Shown here one piece after another: positions 17,855 to 26,298 of a stretch of DNA of 38,154 bases. The first letter of the stretch is position 1, and every line of letters starts with the position of its first letter. The stretch lies in contig CAMWXH010000016.1 of the NCBI GenBank assembly GCA_947178165.1, positions 1 through 38,154 on the forward strand. Reading direction: 5' to 3'. Origin of the DNA: an uncultured Porphyromonadaceae bacterium (GTDB lineage: Bacteria > Bacteroidota > Bacteroidia > Bacteroidales > Muribaculaceae). Below the pieces are notes generated by a model. It was given only the letters and a program-made list of their open reading frames with translations. It did not search any database and was not told where the DNA came from. The position numbers and the translations under genes are program-made.

Positions 17855-20401
17855 ATGAAACGATTGAAAAAATATATATATCCTCTACTAACGGTTTTAG
17901 CATTCGCGCCTGCCGCGATGCTCTCAGGATGTAGCGATGATATGGAGTTTCCTGTCGATGCTCCCGATTCTGCTCCGGTTGAGGAAGGCTTTAGCATCGA
18001 GATAAAGTGTGCGGAGTCAGCAACCCGCGCCACGGAAGCCGGAGATGATTCGCTTAATGAGAACCTTATCAAGACGGCCGTTGTGTGCCTTTGGCCCAAT
18101 GGCGGCGACTGGCTTAGCTCTGCCGAACCGATGTATATGGAGACATTCCGCGACATCAACAGTGTCGGCTCGGCAACCCTCCGGATTCCTGTCACTGAGA
18201 AAATGGTCTCATCTCTCTTCAATATGGATGAGAGCAAGAGCTGCCAGATTTTTGTAGCGGTGAATGTGGAGCCCGGTAATGCCAAGACAGTTGATGAACT
18301 GCGCGCACTTGCAATCTCATCCTCATTTGCCGAGAAGCAGAAACAGGAGTCATTCGTGATGGATGGCGACGGAGTGGCTCAGATGTTCGAATTGAATGGA
18401 AAGACCGGTGCTTTCGCTCAGGTGGAAGTTGCCCGTTCGGCTTCAAAGTTTACCCTTCACCTCAATGTGGAGGATGAAGTGAAAGAGACCGTTGATGGGA
18501 AAGAGCTTCTCTGGAAACCGAATTATGACAATATGAAGGTTCTGCTCAACAATGGAGTTAAAAACTCTAACTTGGATCCCGATTATGATAATGTAAAGAG
18601 CGGTGATTATTTCAACACCCCCTCCTCTTTGGTCTATTCCTTTGCTAAGGATGAATCATCGGCCGATTATCCATTCATTCAGTCGATTCCGTTCTATTCC
18701 TATCCTAATAGCTGGGATGAGAAAACCAACGGCAATGAATCATCAGCCATGACGCATCTCACGCTCATCATCCCATGGACCTCCGATGAAGGGCAGTCAT
18801 ATCGCACTTGCTATTATCGTGTGCCGGTGACCGACCTTGCAAAAACGGAGACAGTGCGCAACACATCTTATCATATCCGACTTCGTGTCGGGGTGCTCGG
18901 GAGCTTTGTGCCTGATGAGCCGACGGAGGTTGAGAACCTGTCATACGGCGCTGTGAACTGGGGTCGCGAGAATATAGATGTTGATATAAACGAAGTGCGC
19001 TATCTTGTGGTTGACCAGAACACCTATGAGGTCAACAATGAGGAGACAATTGATATACAGTTTTATTCTTCACACCCGACGGAAGTTGTAGAAGCCACGA
19101 TGACCTATTATCGCTTCAACTTCTCCGATCAGGGTACGGGATTTGGCGTGACAGTGACTCAGGATCAGAGCAATCTTTCCAAGAGCAAGACAAAGAATCC
19201 GGTGTTTACCACCTCATTCAATAACTCCACAAAGAAACTGACCGTTTCTCATCCATTGAAGATATCGACTCCAAAGGATAAGAATGGAAAAGAGGTTGAC
19301 CTTACAAATGGAGACAAGAAATACGCGGCAAGCAGCAGAGATAAAACCCAGACAGATGCCAAAATAAAAGCTGTGACCAAAGACATAGCATATTATGAGC
19401 GCACCGATGAAGATGAGTATTCAAAGGTTGTGTTTGAGGTTACTGTTCAGCATTCGGATATGAAGGGAACTGCAAACTTTAAAGAAACCGTTACGATTGT
19501 GCAATATCCTTCGATGTATATCACTTCGATAACCAATTATGTGAAGCCTGGAGATACAAGCTTCAAGTACACAGGTGGAGACGGAAGTACTTATGTCAAT
19601 GGTAACTATGGTTCATTTGACTACAGTGAAACAGCAAGTGGTGGAACAGCTGCCGGATGGACAACATCAATAGGACTCTCAACTGGAAATTTTAACTGGA
19701 ACCCCAACCTTTACCTCATTACCATTACAAGATTACCTTCCGGATTAAATTATCATATTGGCGATCCGCGTGCGGATAAAATTAACAATATGTTGGGAAA
19801 TGGAGATATGGGCAAGGAGAATAAAACGGCCTGGACCGGGGAAAAGATTGGCACGCTAAATGTAACCGGATTCGCAAAAGCCAAAGCCGAGTATCCTAAC
19901 AGCAATAAGCGAACTTTGCAATATTACTATCCTACAAAGGAGGATGCGACATCAAAGAATATGATAGCACCGAAGTTCAGGGTTTGCTCAAGTTATGGTG
20001 GAACCGGAAAGATTCTGACACGCTCGTTGGCTCGGCGTCGTGCGGCTGCCTATCAGGAGCTTGGGTATGCGGCGGGGAGATGGAGACTCCCGACTTATTC
20101 TGAGATAGAGTTTTTGATGAAACTATCGGCTGAGTTGAAGATTCCTCGTCTCTTCGGAAGAAATGATGCAGTGACATGGCATTACTGGTGTGCTAACGGT
20201 GCAGCCGTGGTTCCTGGAAAGGCTCAAGCTGACCACAAGATTGAACCTTCTCTTAAAACCAATTATAGCAATGATAACGTTGAGCGTGCCCGTTTCGTGT
20301 ATGATGAATGGTATTGGGGAGAGGAGACACTCCAACCGTTGGCCAATCCCGGCACAGGCAAACCGAAATATGAGTTTACCTGGGGCGACAGACCCAGATA
20401 A
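17855..20401 (+). CDS. Large pilus-associated lipoprotein with C-type-lectin-like C-terminus (probable tip adhesin)
   Basis: An 848-residue lipoprotein. The frame is open from 17780, but the ATG at 17855 is chosen because it gives an immediate signal peptide (MKRLKKYIYPLL) and lipobox LSGC (C26). An ESATRATEAG site (R58) follows, equivalent to the Arg sites of its neighbours. The N-terminal half is fimbrillin-like (VEVARSASKFTLHLNV, TSYHIRLRVGVLG) and resembles proteins annotated with DUF4906, though I am unsure of that label. The last 150 residues differ: ARRRAAAYQELGYAAGRWRL, then PTYSEIEFLMKLSA, HYWCANGA and RFVYDEWYWGEE. WRLPTxxE followed by Trp/Cys-rich segments is the pattern of the C-type-lectin/FGE-sulfatase/Lcl (DUF1566) fold. 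A ligand-binding tip is a reasonable inference; the ligand is unknown. Confidence 0.72.
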   Translation: MKRLKKYIYPLLTVLAFAPAAMLSGCSDDMEFPVDAPDSAPVEEGFSIEIKCAESATRATEAGDDSLNENLIKTAVVCLWPNGGDWLSSAEPMYMETFRDINSVGSATLRIPVTEKMVSSLFNMDESKSCQIFVAVNVEPGNAKTVDELRALAISSSFAEKQKQESFVMDGDGVAQMFELNGKTGAFAQVEVARSASKFTLHLNVEDEVKETVDGKELLWKPNYDNMKVLLNNGVKNSNLDPDYDNVKSGDYFNTPSSLVYSFAKDESSADYPFIQSIPFYSYPNSWDEKTNGNESSAMTHLTLIIPWTSDEGQSYRTCYYRVPVTDLAKTETVRNTSYHIRLRVGVLGSFVPDEPTEVENLSYGAVNWGRENIDVDINEVRYLVVDQNTYEVNNEETIDIQFYSSHPTEVVEATMTYYRFNFSDQGTGFGVTVTQDQSNLSKSKTKNPVFTTSFNNSTKKLTVSHPLKISTPKDKNGKEVDLTNGDKKYAASSRDKTQTDAKIKAVTKDIAYYERTDEDEYSKVVFEVTVQHSDMKGTANFKETVTIVQYPSMYITSITNYVKPGDTSFKYTGGDGSTYVNGNYGSFDYSETASGGTAAGWTTSIGLSTGNFNWNPNLYLITITRLPSGLNYHIGDPRADKINNMLGNGDMGKENKTAWTGEKIGTLNVTGFAKAKAEYPNSNKRTLQYYYPTKEDATSKNMIAPKFRVCSSYGGTGKILTRSLARRRAAAYQELGYAAGRWRLPTYSEIEFLMKLSAELKIPRLFGRNDAVTWHYWCANGAAVVPGKAQADHKIEPSLKTNYSNDNVERARFVYDEWYWGEETLQPLANPGTGKPKYEFTWGDRPR

Positions 20402-20432
20402 AGTTTTTAGAATATTTTAAAAAAGATAAAAG

Positions 20433-22370
20433 ATGAATTTCAAGAGATATTTCACATATATAGGGATTGCGGTGGCTGGCATTCTTTCCGGATGCTCTGA
20501 CGATATGCCCGACTTCCCCTCGATTGCAGAGGATAACGGCGTGAAAATTGACGGGGAATCTGTGTCGGTGTCTGCTTCGATGGCTGTGCCGTCGCTCGTT
20601 TCGGCTACCCGTGCTTTCTCAGATGAGGCAGATCTTGCAAACCTCCATCTTTATCTGGTGGAGTTTGTTGACAACGGGAATCCATTGATCAATACATTCT
20701 CCAGGATATATGAAGCCGAAGATGAATCGGCCGATTCCGGAAATGGTGTTATGAATTTTGATGTCACACTCCGCGCCACCGCCTCTCCTCGCATCCTGCA
20801 TCTCGTGGCTCTTCCGAAAGGGGAGACTCTTACGGCAGACTATGGCGTTGAGGCCACGGTGATTCCCGGCCTGAAAACATCGGGCGGTGTTGAAGCCTAC
20901 TGGCGTCGCCTCTCATTCCCCGACGGCTACTGTTCCCCCTCCGGCGACGGAGCCTGGAGACCGCTGCCGGGATTGAGAGAGATGCTTACGGGCGTTGGAC
21001 TTATCAGGAACTTTGCCAAGATCTCGATCACTGACAATGCTGCCGATTTCCAGCTTACCGGGTATGAGATTGTCAATAATCCCAAGCAGGGCACTGTGGC
21101 TCCTTGGAATGCTTCAGCCAACACATTTCCTGAATTTGTGGCTCCTGATGGCAATCCTTTAGAATACAAGGATTTGAAATCGGCTTATAAGGGACGTGTG
21201 CCGGCAAATGTGGATTATTCAAATAAGCCCGGCTCCTCGCCTCTCACCATCCCTAATGGCGTGAATCCCAAATATATGTATGAGCGCCCTGCTTCCGACC
21301 TTAACCATACCTACCTTATACTGAAAGGAATCCGGAAAGGACAGGAGATGTATTATAAGCTCGACATCGGCCAGAACGATGCAACCGGACTTTTCAATTT
21401 CTATCCTATCTTAAGGAATTTTGATTTCCATATCACCCTTAATTCCGTGAATGCGGATGGATATAAATCTGTGGCAGAAGCTGTGGAGGGGATAGTGTTC
21501 AATAACCTCTCTTTCGACCTGGAGCTTTCCAATCTTCTCAATATGTCGGACGGAAAGGAGATTGTGTTTGTCAATTTCACTACTGCTGTCCTCACTTCTC
21601 CCGATGAGCAGACTATTGAGTTCAAGTATCGTTACAAGAACCTCGCGACAAATAAGTATGACAATACCACCGGCCTGAGCCGAATCGGACTTGTGGAAGG
21701 TGATGTGATAAAAAAGATTGTTGACAAAGGAACCGGTTCTGATAACTGGCATACGGTTGAGCTTACCATTCATCCGGCCTCGGCTGAAACAAAGACACAG
21801 TCGTTCACAATCGTGAAGAAGTCAGGGCTTGGGCGCACGATCAATCTCGTGCTTCACCAGAGATGGGAGTTTGAAAATCTTGTGAACTATAAGGGTTCAA
21901 TCCACGATTGGTCTCTCTCTACACCCGACAAGGGAGTGGTTGGCCCGGAAGCCTCAGCGCCGTTCACTCTCTTCTTTGATCTGCCCGATAACCTTCCCTC
22001 GGCTGTGTTTCCGATGACCTTCGTGATAGAAAGCGACCGTCAGAATGTTGAGAACTTGCCCGGGTCAGGACAGATGGCAGTAAGTTCGGGTGAAACACTG
22101 TTCGATAACAGCAAGAACATCCGAATCCAATATAAGAAGGTGGTGACTTGGGCTGACTATAACACACCGGTGTCACAGGGAGGAATGTTGATTGATAACC
22201 CTGATGGGACGCAGACCCACCGTGTGAGCTGTCTGTTCAGAACCTTGATGTCAATGAAAGATCTTTATCCTTCTACAACAAAGAAGGTGACAGAGACAAC
22301 TACCATGGCAATAGATAATGAGAACTACCTTGTTGGTAAGACAGAGTTTAAACGCACGTATAATCCATAA
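20433..22370 (+). CDS. Pilin-like lipoprotein (DUF4906-type), last gene of pilus operon
   Basis: A 645-residue lipoprotein starting 31 bases after the previous stop. The lipobox is LSGC with C21 and the mature start is CSDDMPDFP, very similar to the CSDDMEFP of the upstream neighbour, so the two are probably related. A conserved-position Arg site, SATRAFSDEA (R60), follows. The first half is fimbrillin-like (LANLHLYLVEFVDNG, ASPRILHLVALPKG). The middle contains NFDFHITLNSVNADGYKSVA and a repeat-like beta region (FVNFTTAVLTSPDEQ). The C-terminus is not the PWTVR-type pilin end. It is most likely a minor or tip subunit or an assembly partner; the exact role is not deducible. A strong hairpin terminator follows the stop. 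Confidence 0.7.
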   Translation: MNFKRYFTYIGIAVAGILSGCSDDMPDFPSIAEDNGVKIDGESVSVSASMAVPSLVSATRAFSDEADLANLHLYLVEFVDNGNPLINTFSRIYEAEDESADSGNGVMNFDVTLRATASPRILHLVALPKGETLTADYGVEATVIPGLKTSGGVEAYWRRLSFPDGYCSPSGDGAWRPLPGLREMLTGVGLIRNFAKISITDNAADFQLTGYEIVNNPKQGTVAPWNASANTFPEFVAPDGNPLEYKDLKSAYKGRVPANVDYSNKPGSSPLTIPNGVNPKYMYERPASDLNHTYLILKGIRKGQEMYYKLDIGQNDATGLFNFYPILRNFDFHITLNSVNADGYKSVAEAVEGIVFNNLSFDLELSNLLNMSDGKEIVFVNFTTAVLTSPDEQTIEFKYRYKNLATNKYDNTTGLSRIGLVEGDVIKKIVDKGTGSDNWHTVELTIHPASAETKTQSFTIVKKSGLGRTINLVLHQRWEFENLVNYKGSIHDWSLSTPDKGVVGPEASAPFTLFFDLPDNLPSAVFPMTFVIESDRQNVENLPGSGQMAVSSGETLFDNSKNIRIQYKKVVTWADYNTPVSQGGMLIDNPDGTQTHRVSCLFRTLMSMKDLYPSTTKKVTETTTMAIDNENYLVGKTEFKRTYNP

Positions 22371-22382
22371 ACGTTTTTAGCA

Positions 22383-22433
22383 TAAAATGAAAGATGCCGG
22401 CTAACTATGAGGTTGCCGGCATCTTTCATTTTA
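22383..22433. terminator. 19-bp perfect hairpin ending the pilus operon
   Basis: 22383-22401 and 22415-22433 are perfect reverse complements with a 13-nt loop and A/T flanks. The right arm contains the stop codon of the convergent TerB-like gene (22426-22428). Probably a bidirectional terminator. Confidence 0.8.
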
Positions 22434-23820
22434 GTGTCATAACCTTTCGATAGAGTTCTGAGTTTGTGAGTGCTACCGGTTCATCGCTCCCTGTTTCCCT
22501 TACGAAAACGGCATCCTGCTCGAGATGCACGGTGTAGATTGCCCGGTCGGAGGTGGTGACGCTATAGTCCTCTTGATTGTAGAGTGCGGTCAGTTTCTTA
22601 ATTGATGTCCTTATATGCGAAATCATCGACAAACGGGCAGTCGTGAGGTCGGGGGCCTCCTCCGGCTTACCTCCGAACATTTCATAAATAAGGCTATATC
22701 TTTTCTGAATCTGCTTGATGCGAGTGTCATATCTCTCCATATCCAGACGGTTTTCAGGCCTTACAAAGTCAAGGCCACGGTTGCCATAGCAAAGCAGGAG
22801 GGTATAGAGGGCTCTGTCGCGTCTTGTAAGCCCTTCGGCAGTTGCGTCAATGTCGGGGAAAGAGATTCTTGACTTGTAAGGGTCGATAATCACACGGCTC
22901 CTGATATTGCGTCGCACCATGAAGATGTCGAGCAATTGTTTGTAAAAACCGTGAAAATGAAATTGGTTATCACGTTCTTCGGAGGTATTTATGACATAAA
23001 CATCGGAGCTGAGCATATCGCAGAAGCGGTCGGCAAAATCCTGAACAGTTTTCAGTATGTCATCATCCACCTCGATGCGCAGATAATTGGCGTATGGCTC
23101 GTCGCCCACGAAACTGTTGCCTATCTTTATGAGGAGAGAGGGAACGGTGTTCCTAAGTTCTGTAATCTCGCATTTATTGCATAAAATATCCTTGCAGAAA
23201 CGCCCCGTGGTCATTTCCATAAGGGAATTGTAAATGTAGTCCAGGCCCTCTTTGCTTGTGGAAGGGGAGAGGAAACTGAGGATATGTTTGAAAAGAGCGG
23301 GATCAGTATCCCTGTAATGTTCGATAATCTTCGGAATGTAGATGAAATGAAATCCTGCAAGCTGAAGCTCCTTGAAAATTGACCGGTAGTTTTCACGTAT
23401 GGCCTTGTTGGTTTCCTCATTATGGAAGTTCTCAATATATAGAGCAGTGGATATATCGATATTGAAGCTGGCGCGTGGAATGGAATATACCTCGCCGAAG
23501 AAACCGGAGCCGGGGTCGAGCATAATTGCGAGCGTGATCATCAGCAGAGCTTCCGAATGAGCGCAGAAACCGTCGCTTACAGTCATTTCTCGGCAATCGG
23601 CAAGCAATTGTGATTTCAGCTCATCTGTCTCCGAATTGCAAATGCAGTTCAATGCCTGCGAAAAAGATATTGAAGAGGCGCTGACTTGAATCTCCTTAGT
23701 TATTCCATATTTTTCACATATCTTCTTCCAAAATTCGATTTCACCGGTGTCAACAATCCTATCGGCCTTGATCAGGTCGGAAATAATGCGTGTGGTGGCG
23801 ATCCTTTCATCTCGTGTCAT
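22426..23820 (-). CDS. TerB-like domain protein, unknown function
   Basis: A 464-residue soluble protein with no signal peptide. Residues 1-110 look like a TerB (tellurite resistance) helical domain: TRIISDLIKADRIVDTGEIE followed by MTVSDGFCAHSEALLMITLA, with acidic residues at the turns that in TerB-type domains can bind metal. The rest (110-464) is unassigned. It includes a region with clustered Cys (GRFCKDILCNKCEI), a central alpha/beta part, and a C-terminal helical part (SLIYEMFGGKPEEAPDLTTA) with the feel of a winged-helix or effector domain. It lies 2.7 kb from the TerD genes on the opposite strand, so it may act in the same stress pathway but is separately transcribed. A -7-like TAAATTTG (complement of 23867-23874) lies about 45 bases upstream. 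Confidence 0.7.
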   Translation of the reverse strand: MTRDERIATTRIISDLIKADRIVDTGEIEFWKKICEKYGITKEIQVSASSISFSQALNCICNSETDELKSQLLADCREMTVSDGFCAHSEALLMITLAIMLDPGSGFFGEVYSIPRASFNIDISTALYIENFHNEETNKAIRENYRSIFKELQLAGFHFIYIPKIIEHYRDTDPALFKHILSFLSPSTSKEGLDYIYNSLMEMTTGRFCKDILCNKCEITELRNTVPSLLIKIGNSFVGDEPYANYLRIEVDDDILKTVQDFADRFCDMLSSDVYVINTSEERDNQFHFHGFYKQLLDIFMVRRNIRSRVIIDPYKSRISFPDIDATAEGLTRRDRALYTLLLCYGNRGLDFVRPENRLDMERYDTRIKQIQKRYSLIYEMFGGKPEEAPDLTTARLSMISHIRTSIKKLTALYNQEDYSVTTSDRAIYTVHLEQDAVFVRETGSDEPVALTNSELYRKVMTLK

Positions 23821-23910
23821 ATAAGTGGAAGTTTTGCGGTGAAATATTCAAATAACTTAGATTGCACAAATTTAACGAAAAAAAGTGAATGAGCATAATC
23901 ATTTGTTTGA

Positions 23911-23942
23911 TTTGTAATTGTCATCATATTTCATTAGATTTG
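23911..23942 (+). promoter_or_regulatory. Promoter of the second ATPase-like gene
   Basis: TTTG at 23911-23914, 20 bases, then TAGATTTG at 23935-23942. The predicted start is near 23950, so the ATG at 23918 would lie inside the promoter and cannot be used. This decides the start at 23963. Confidence 0.65.
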
Positions 23943-23962
23943 CAAATGTAAAAAGAATTGGC

Positions 23963-25537
23963 ATGCAGGAGAAAAAAAAACAAAGATACCCGGTCGGGAT
24001 TCAAAGCTTTTCTGAGATAAGGGAAAGAGATTATTTATATGTTGACAAGACAGCTTACTTAAGTAGATTGTTAGAGGGGAAATATTTCTTTCTATCCCGG
24101 CCCCGACGCTTCGGAAAAAGTCTCCTGCTCTCAACCCTTGAGGCTTATTTCAAAGGAAAAAGGGAGCTGTTCAAGGGTTTGGCATTGGATTCGCTTGCGG
24201 AAGATTGGGCGCCACGTCCTGTGCTTCGTTTGGATTTGAATAATGGAAGGTACGAACAGTCTGACGAATTAAATATCCTGTTATCTTATAATATTGGAGA
24301 ATGGGAACGAGAGTTTGAATTAGAAAATATAGGGGATACCTCCTCATTGCCTGTCGGGATCAGATTTGGAAATCTTATAAAAAAGATATATGAGAAGACG
24401 GGAAAGAAGGTGGTTATTTTGGTAGATGAATATGATAAACCACTTTTAAACGCGATTGAGCATCCCGAGATTGTTGACGATTGCAGAAGCATACTGAAAT
24501 CTTTCTATACCAATCTCAAGACAATGGATGAATACATTGAGTTTGCAATGCTTACCGGAGTGGCTCGGTTCAGCAAGGTGTCTATATTCTCTGATCTTAA
24601 TAATCTTCGCGACATCTCTTTTGAAAACGAATTTGCAGGTATCTGTGGCATCACTTCCGATGAACTGGATGAATATTTTAAAGAGGGAATAGAGGAGTTA
24701 GCTAAGGAGGAAATCATTTCTCCAGAGGATGTGCGTGCTGAACTTAAAAAACGTTATGACGGTTATCATTTCTCTCGTAAATCGCCTGACATCTATAATC
24801 CATTCAGCCTGGTTAATGCCTTTGCCAAAAAGAATATTGGGGATTATTGGTTTGAGACCGGTACGCCTACATTTCTTGTAAAGGTGATACGTAAGTTAGA
24901 GATACCTCTTAAGGATGTGGCTCCTGTGAGAGTTGAATCACGTTTTTTGGAAACTGCCGGCGTGATGAATCCTAATCCCGTGGCCTTATTCTATCAATCG
25001 GGTTATCTTACAATCAAATCATACGATTCCCGATTAAAAACTTATACTTTGGACTATCCTAATGAAGAGGTAAAGCAAGGTTTTCTGTCATGTCTTATGG
25101 AGGCTTATCTTCCTCAGACAAATGGGCCTATGGGATTCTCCATAACAGAGTTTATCAATGACATACTTACGGGCAATGTCAATAATTTTATGGAGCGAAT
25201 GGGTAACCTGCTCGCCGGAATGCCATATAATGAGAAAGGCACTCCGGAAGCACGGTTTCAGGATGCGGCATACCTTCTCTTCACTCTCACCGGCTTTTTT
25301 GCCCGAATGGAGCAACGCACTTCGGATGGCCGGATAGACATAATGTTAGAAACAGAGAGTTATGTTTATATCTTTGAGTTTAAGATTGATTCAAGCGCGA
25401 AGAATGCGATGGAGCAGATAAAGGAGAAGAAATATTGGCAACCATTCGCATCCTCAGGGAAAGAGATCTTCCTTATCGGAGCCAATTTTGACACCACTAC
25501 CCGGAAACTCTCAGAATATGTAGTAGAAGTTTTGTAA
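23963..25537 (+). CDS. AAA-ATPase-like / PD-(D/E)XK nuclease superfamily protein (copy 2)
   Basis: A 524-residue paralogue of the minus-strand gene at 1636-3216, with the same two-domain plan. The ATG at 23963 is chosen because the upstream ATG at 23918 sits between the -33 and -7 boxes. It begins QRYPVGIQSFSEIRERDYLY; the first copy has the same opening motif. The Walker A-like loop is RPRRFGKSLLLS (K52) and the Walker B-like strand VVILVDEYDKPLL lies near 147-159, followed by TGVARFSKVSIFSDLNNLRD. The nuclease-type end has GRIDIMLETE and YIFEFKI with a downstream Gln-Ile-Lys helix. The key residues of both domains are intact. Function is unestablished for the family. It is convergent with a thioredoxin-fold gene and separated from it by strong hairpins. 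Two diverged full-length copies 20 kb apart suggest ancient duplication or separate acquisition. Confidence 0.85.
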   Translation: MQEKKKQRYPVGIQSFSEIRERDYLYVDKTAYLSRLLEGKYFFLSRPRRFGKSLLLSTLEAYFKGKRELFKGLALDSLAEDWAPRPVLRLDLNNGRYEQSDELNILLSYNIGEWEREFELENIGDTSSLPVGIRFGNLIKKIYEKTGKKVVILVDEYDKPLLNAIEHPEIVDDCRSILKSFYTNLKTMDEYIEFAMLTGVARFSKVSIFSDLNNLRDISFENEFAGICGITSDELDEYFKEGIEELAKEEIISPEDVRAELKKRYDGYHFSRKSPDIYNPFSLVNAFAKKNIGDYWFETGTPTFLVKVIRKLEIPLKDVAPVRVESRFLETAGVMNPNPVALFYQSGYLTIKSYDSRLKTYTLDYPNEEVKQGFLSCLMEAYLPQTNGPMGFSITEFINDILTGNVNNFMERMGNLLAGMPYNEKGTPEARFQDAAYLLFTLTGFFARMEQRTSDGRIDIMLETESYVYIFEFKIDSSAKNAMEQIKEKKYWQPFASSGKEIFLIGANFDTTTRKLSEYVVEVL

Positions 25538-25546
25538 TGAATACGT

Positions 25547-25573
25547 CAGTTCGTGAGTGTCACTCACAAACTG
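25547..25573. terminator. First of two adjoining palindromes after ATPase copy 2
   Basis: cagtt-c-gtgagtg-t-cactcac-a-aactg: a 12-bp stem interrupted by one mismatch, 9 bases after the ATPase stop. It shares its GTGAGTG/CACTCAC core with the larger palindrome that begins at 25572. Confidence 0.6.
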
Positions 25574-25620
25574 AAATAAGTTCAACCCGTGAGTGACACT
25601 CACGGGTTGAACTTATTTCA
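25572..25620. terminator. 24-bp perfect palindrome between convergent genes
   Basis: 25572-25595 and 25597-25620 are perfect reverse complements around a single central base. The GC-rich core is flanked by A/T-rich ends. It should act as a bidirectional terminator for the ATPase copy 2 and the thioredoxin-fold gene. Confidence 0.75.
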
Positions 25621-25638
25621 AGAATATAGGTAACAGAG

Positions 25639-25947
25639 TTACGCGTTCTGAAGGAGGCCGTTTACTGATTCGTCAATGGCCTCAAATTCTTTTGTGCCGC
25701 CATCGCGCCACACTTCGCGACCCTCCTCAAACATTACCCAGCTTGGATATGTGTCGATCTTATATTTCCTTGCCAATTCGTGGTTGTAGGAGCCGTCAAC
25801 CATAAGGAACAAGGCTTTGTCGCCATATTTGTCACGAAGTTTCTTGATATCATATTTCACTTTCACCGCGTCCTGACGGCCGGCGTGTAGAAAAGCGAGC
25901 AATACGGGCTTGCCGCTTTCAAGACATTTTTCAAATCTGTTTTTCAT
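25639..25947 (-). CDS. Thioredoxin-fold protein lacking the CXXC active site
   Basis: A 102-residue protein with the thioredoxin layout: an N-terminal helix, strand VLLAFLHAG, a long helix, strand ALFLMVDG, then YKIDTYPSWVMFEEG with the cis-proline (YP) and the last strand and helix. Where thioredoxins have WCxxC it reads HAGRQDA. The only cysteine is near the N-terminus (KCLES), so it cannot do normal dithiol exchange. It has no signal peptide, so it is probably cytoplasmic. A scaffolding, chaperone or redox-independent binding role is possible; none is shown. It is transcribed alone toward the ATPase copy 2. I see no clear promoter box upstream. Confidence 0.75.
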   Translation of the reverse strand: MKNRFEKCLESGKPVLLAFLHAGRQDAVKVKYDIKKLRDKYGDKALFLMVDGSYNHELARKYKIDTYPSWVMFEEGREVWRDGGTKEFEAIDESVNGLLQNA

Positions 25948-26058
25948 AATATCTTATATTGTATTCACTATTAGAACGACAGTGGAAGCAGGATGGTTCA
26001 TTGTCGCAGGATTAACATAAATATAAGATTACTTAAGTTTCTCAAGTGCAATTAAGAT

Positions 26059-26298
26059 TTTAAAATTATCCGAACGCAGGATTTTTAAGCTTACGCTTCT
26101 TCGCGAGATTTAAGCAGATTGAACGCAGATTTAACTCATTCAATGAAATTTAAGCAGACAAGGGTTCTTTGAACCCGACAGATAGGGGCCGGATCAATCT
26201 GCCATAATCCAAACTTGACAGAAATATCTGCGTAAAATCCTGCTCTTATCCTGCGTGGCTCTTCGAGCCTAAAAGATCTGCGTTCGGATAATTTTAAA
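26059..26298. repeat. Structured ~240-bp element bounded by 21-bp perfect inverted repeat
   Basis: 26059-26079 and 26278-26298 are perfect 21-bp reverse complements. Inside, ATTTAAGCAGA occurs twice 40 bases apart (26108, 26148). AACGCAG occurs forward at 26073 and 26122, and its complement CTGCGT at 26228, 26251 and 26278. Small hairpins gggttc/gaaccc (about 26163-26177) and ggctc/gagcc (about 26257-26269) are nested within. There is no open frame. It looks like a MITE-like or REP-like element, or a structured RNA; I cannot decide from one copy. Confidence 0.65.

Noticed and set aside
25547-25620. Possible CRISPR repeat-spacer unit
   Set aside because: Only two related palindromes, not direct repeats at regular spacing, and no cas genes.
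26059-26298. tRNA or known riboswitch in the structured element
   Set aside because: No anticodon or acceptor arrangement or familiar riboswitch core could be recognised; the mirrored words fit a repeat element better.
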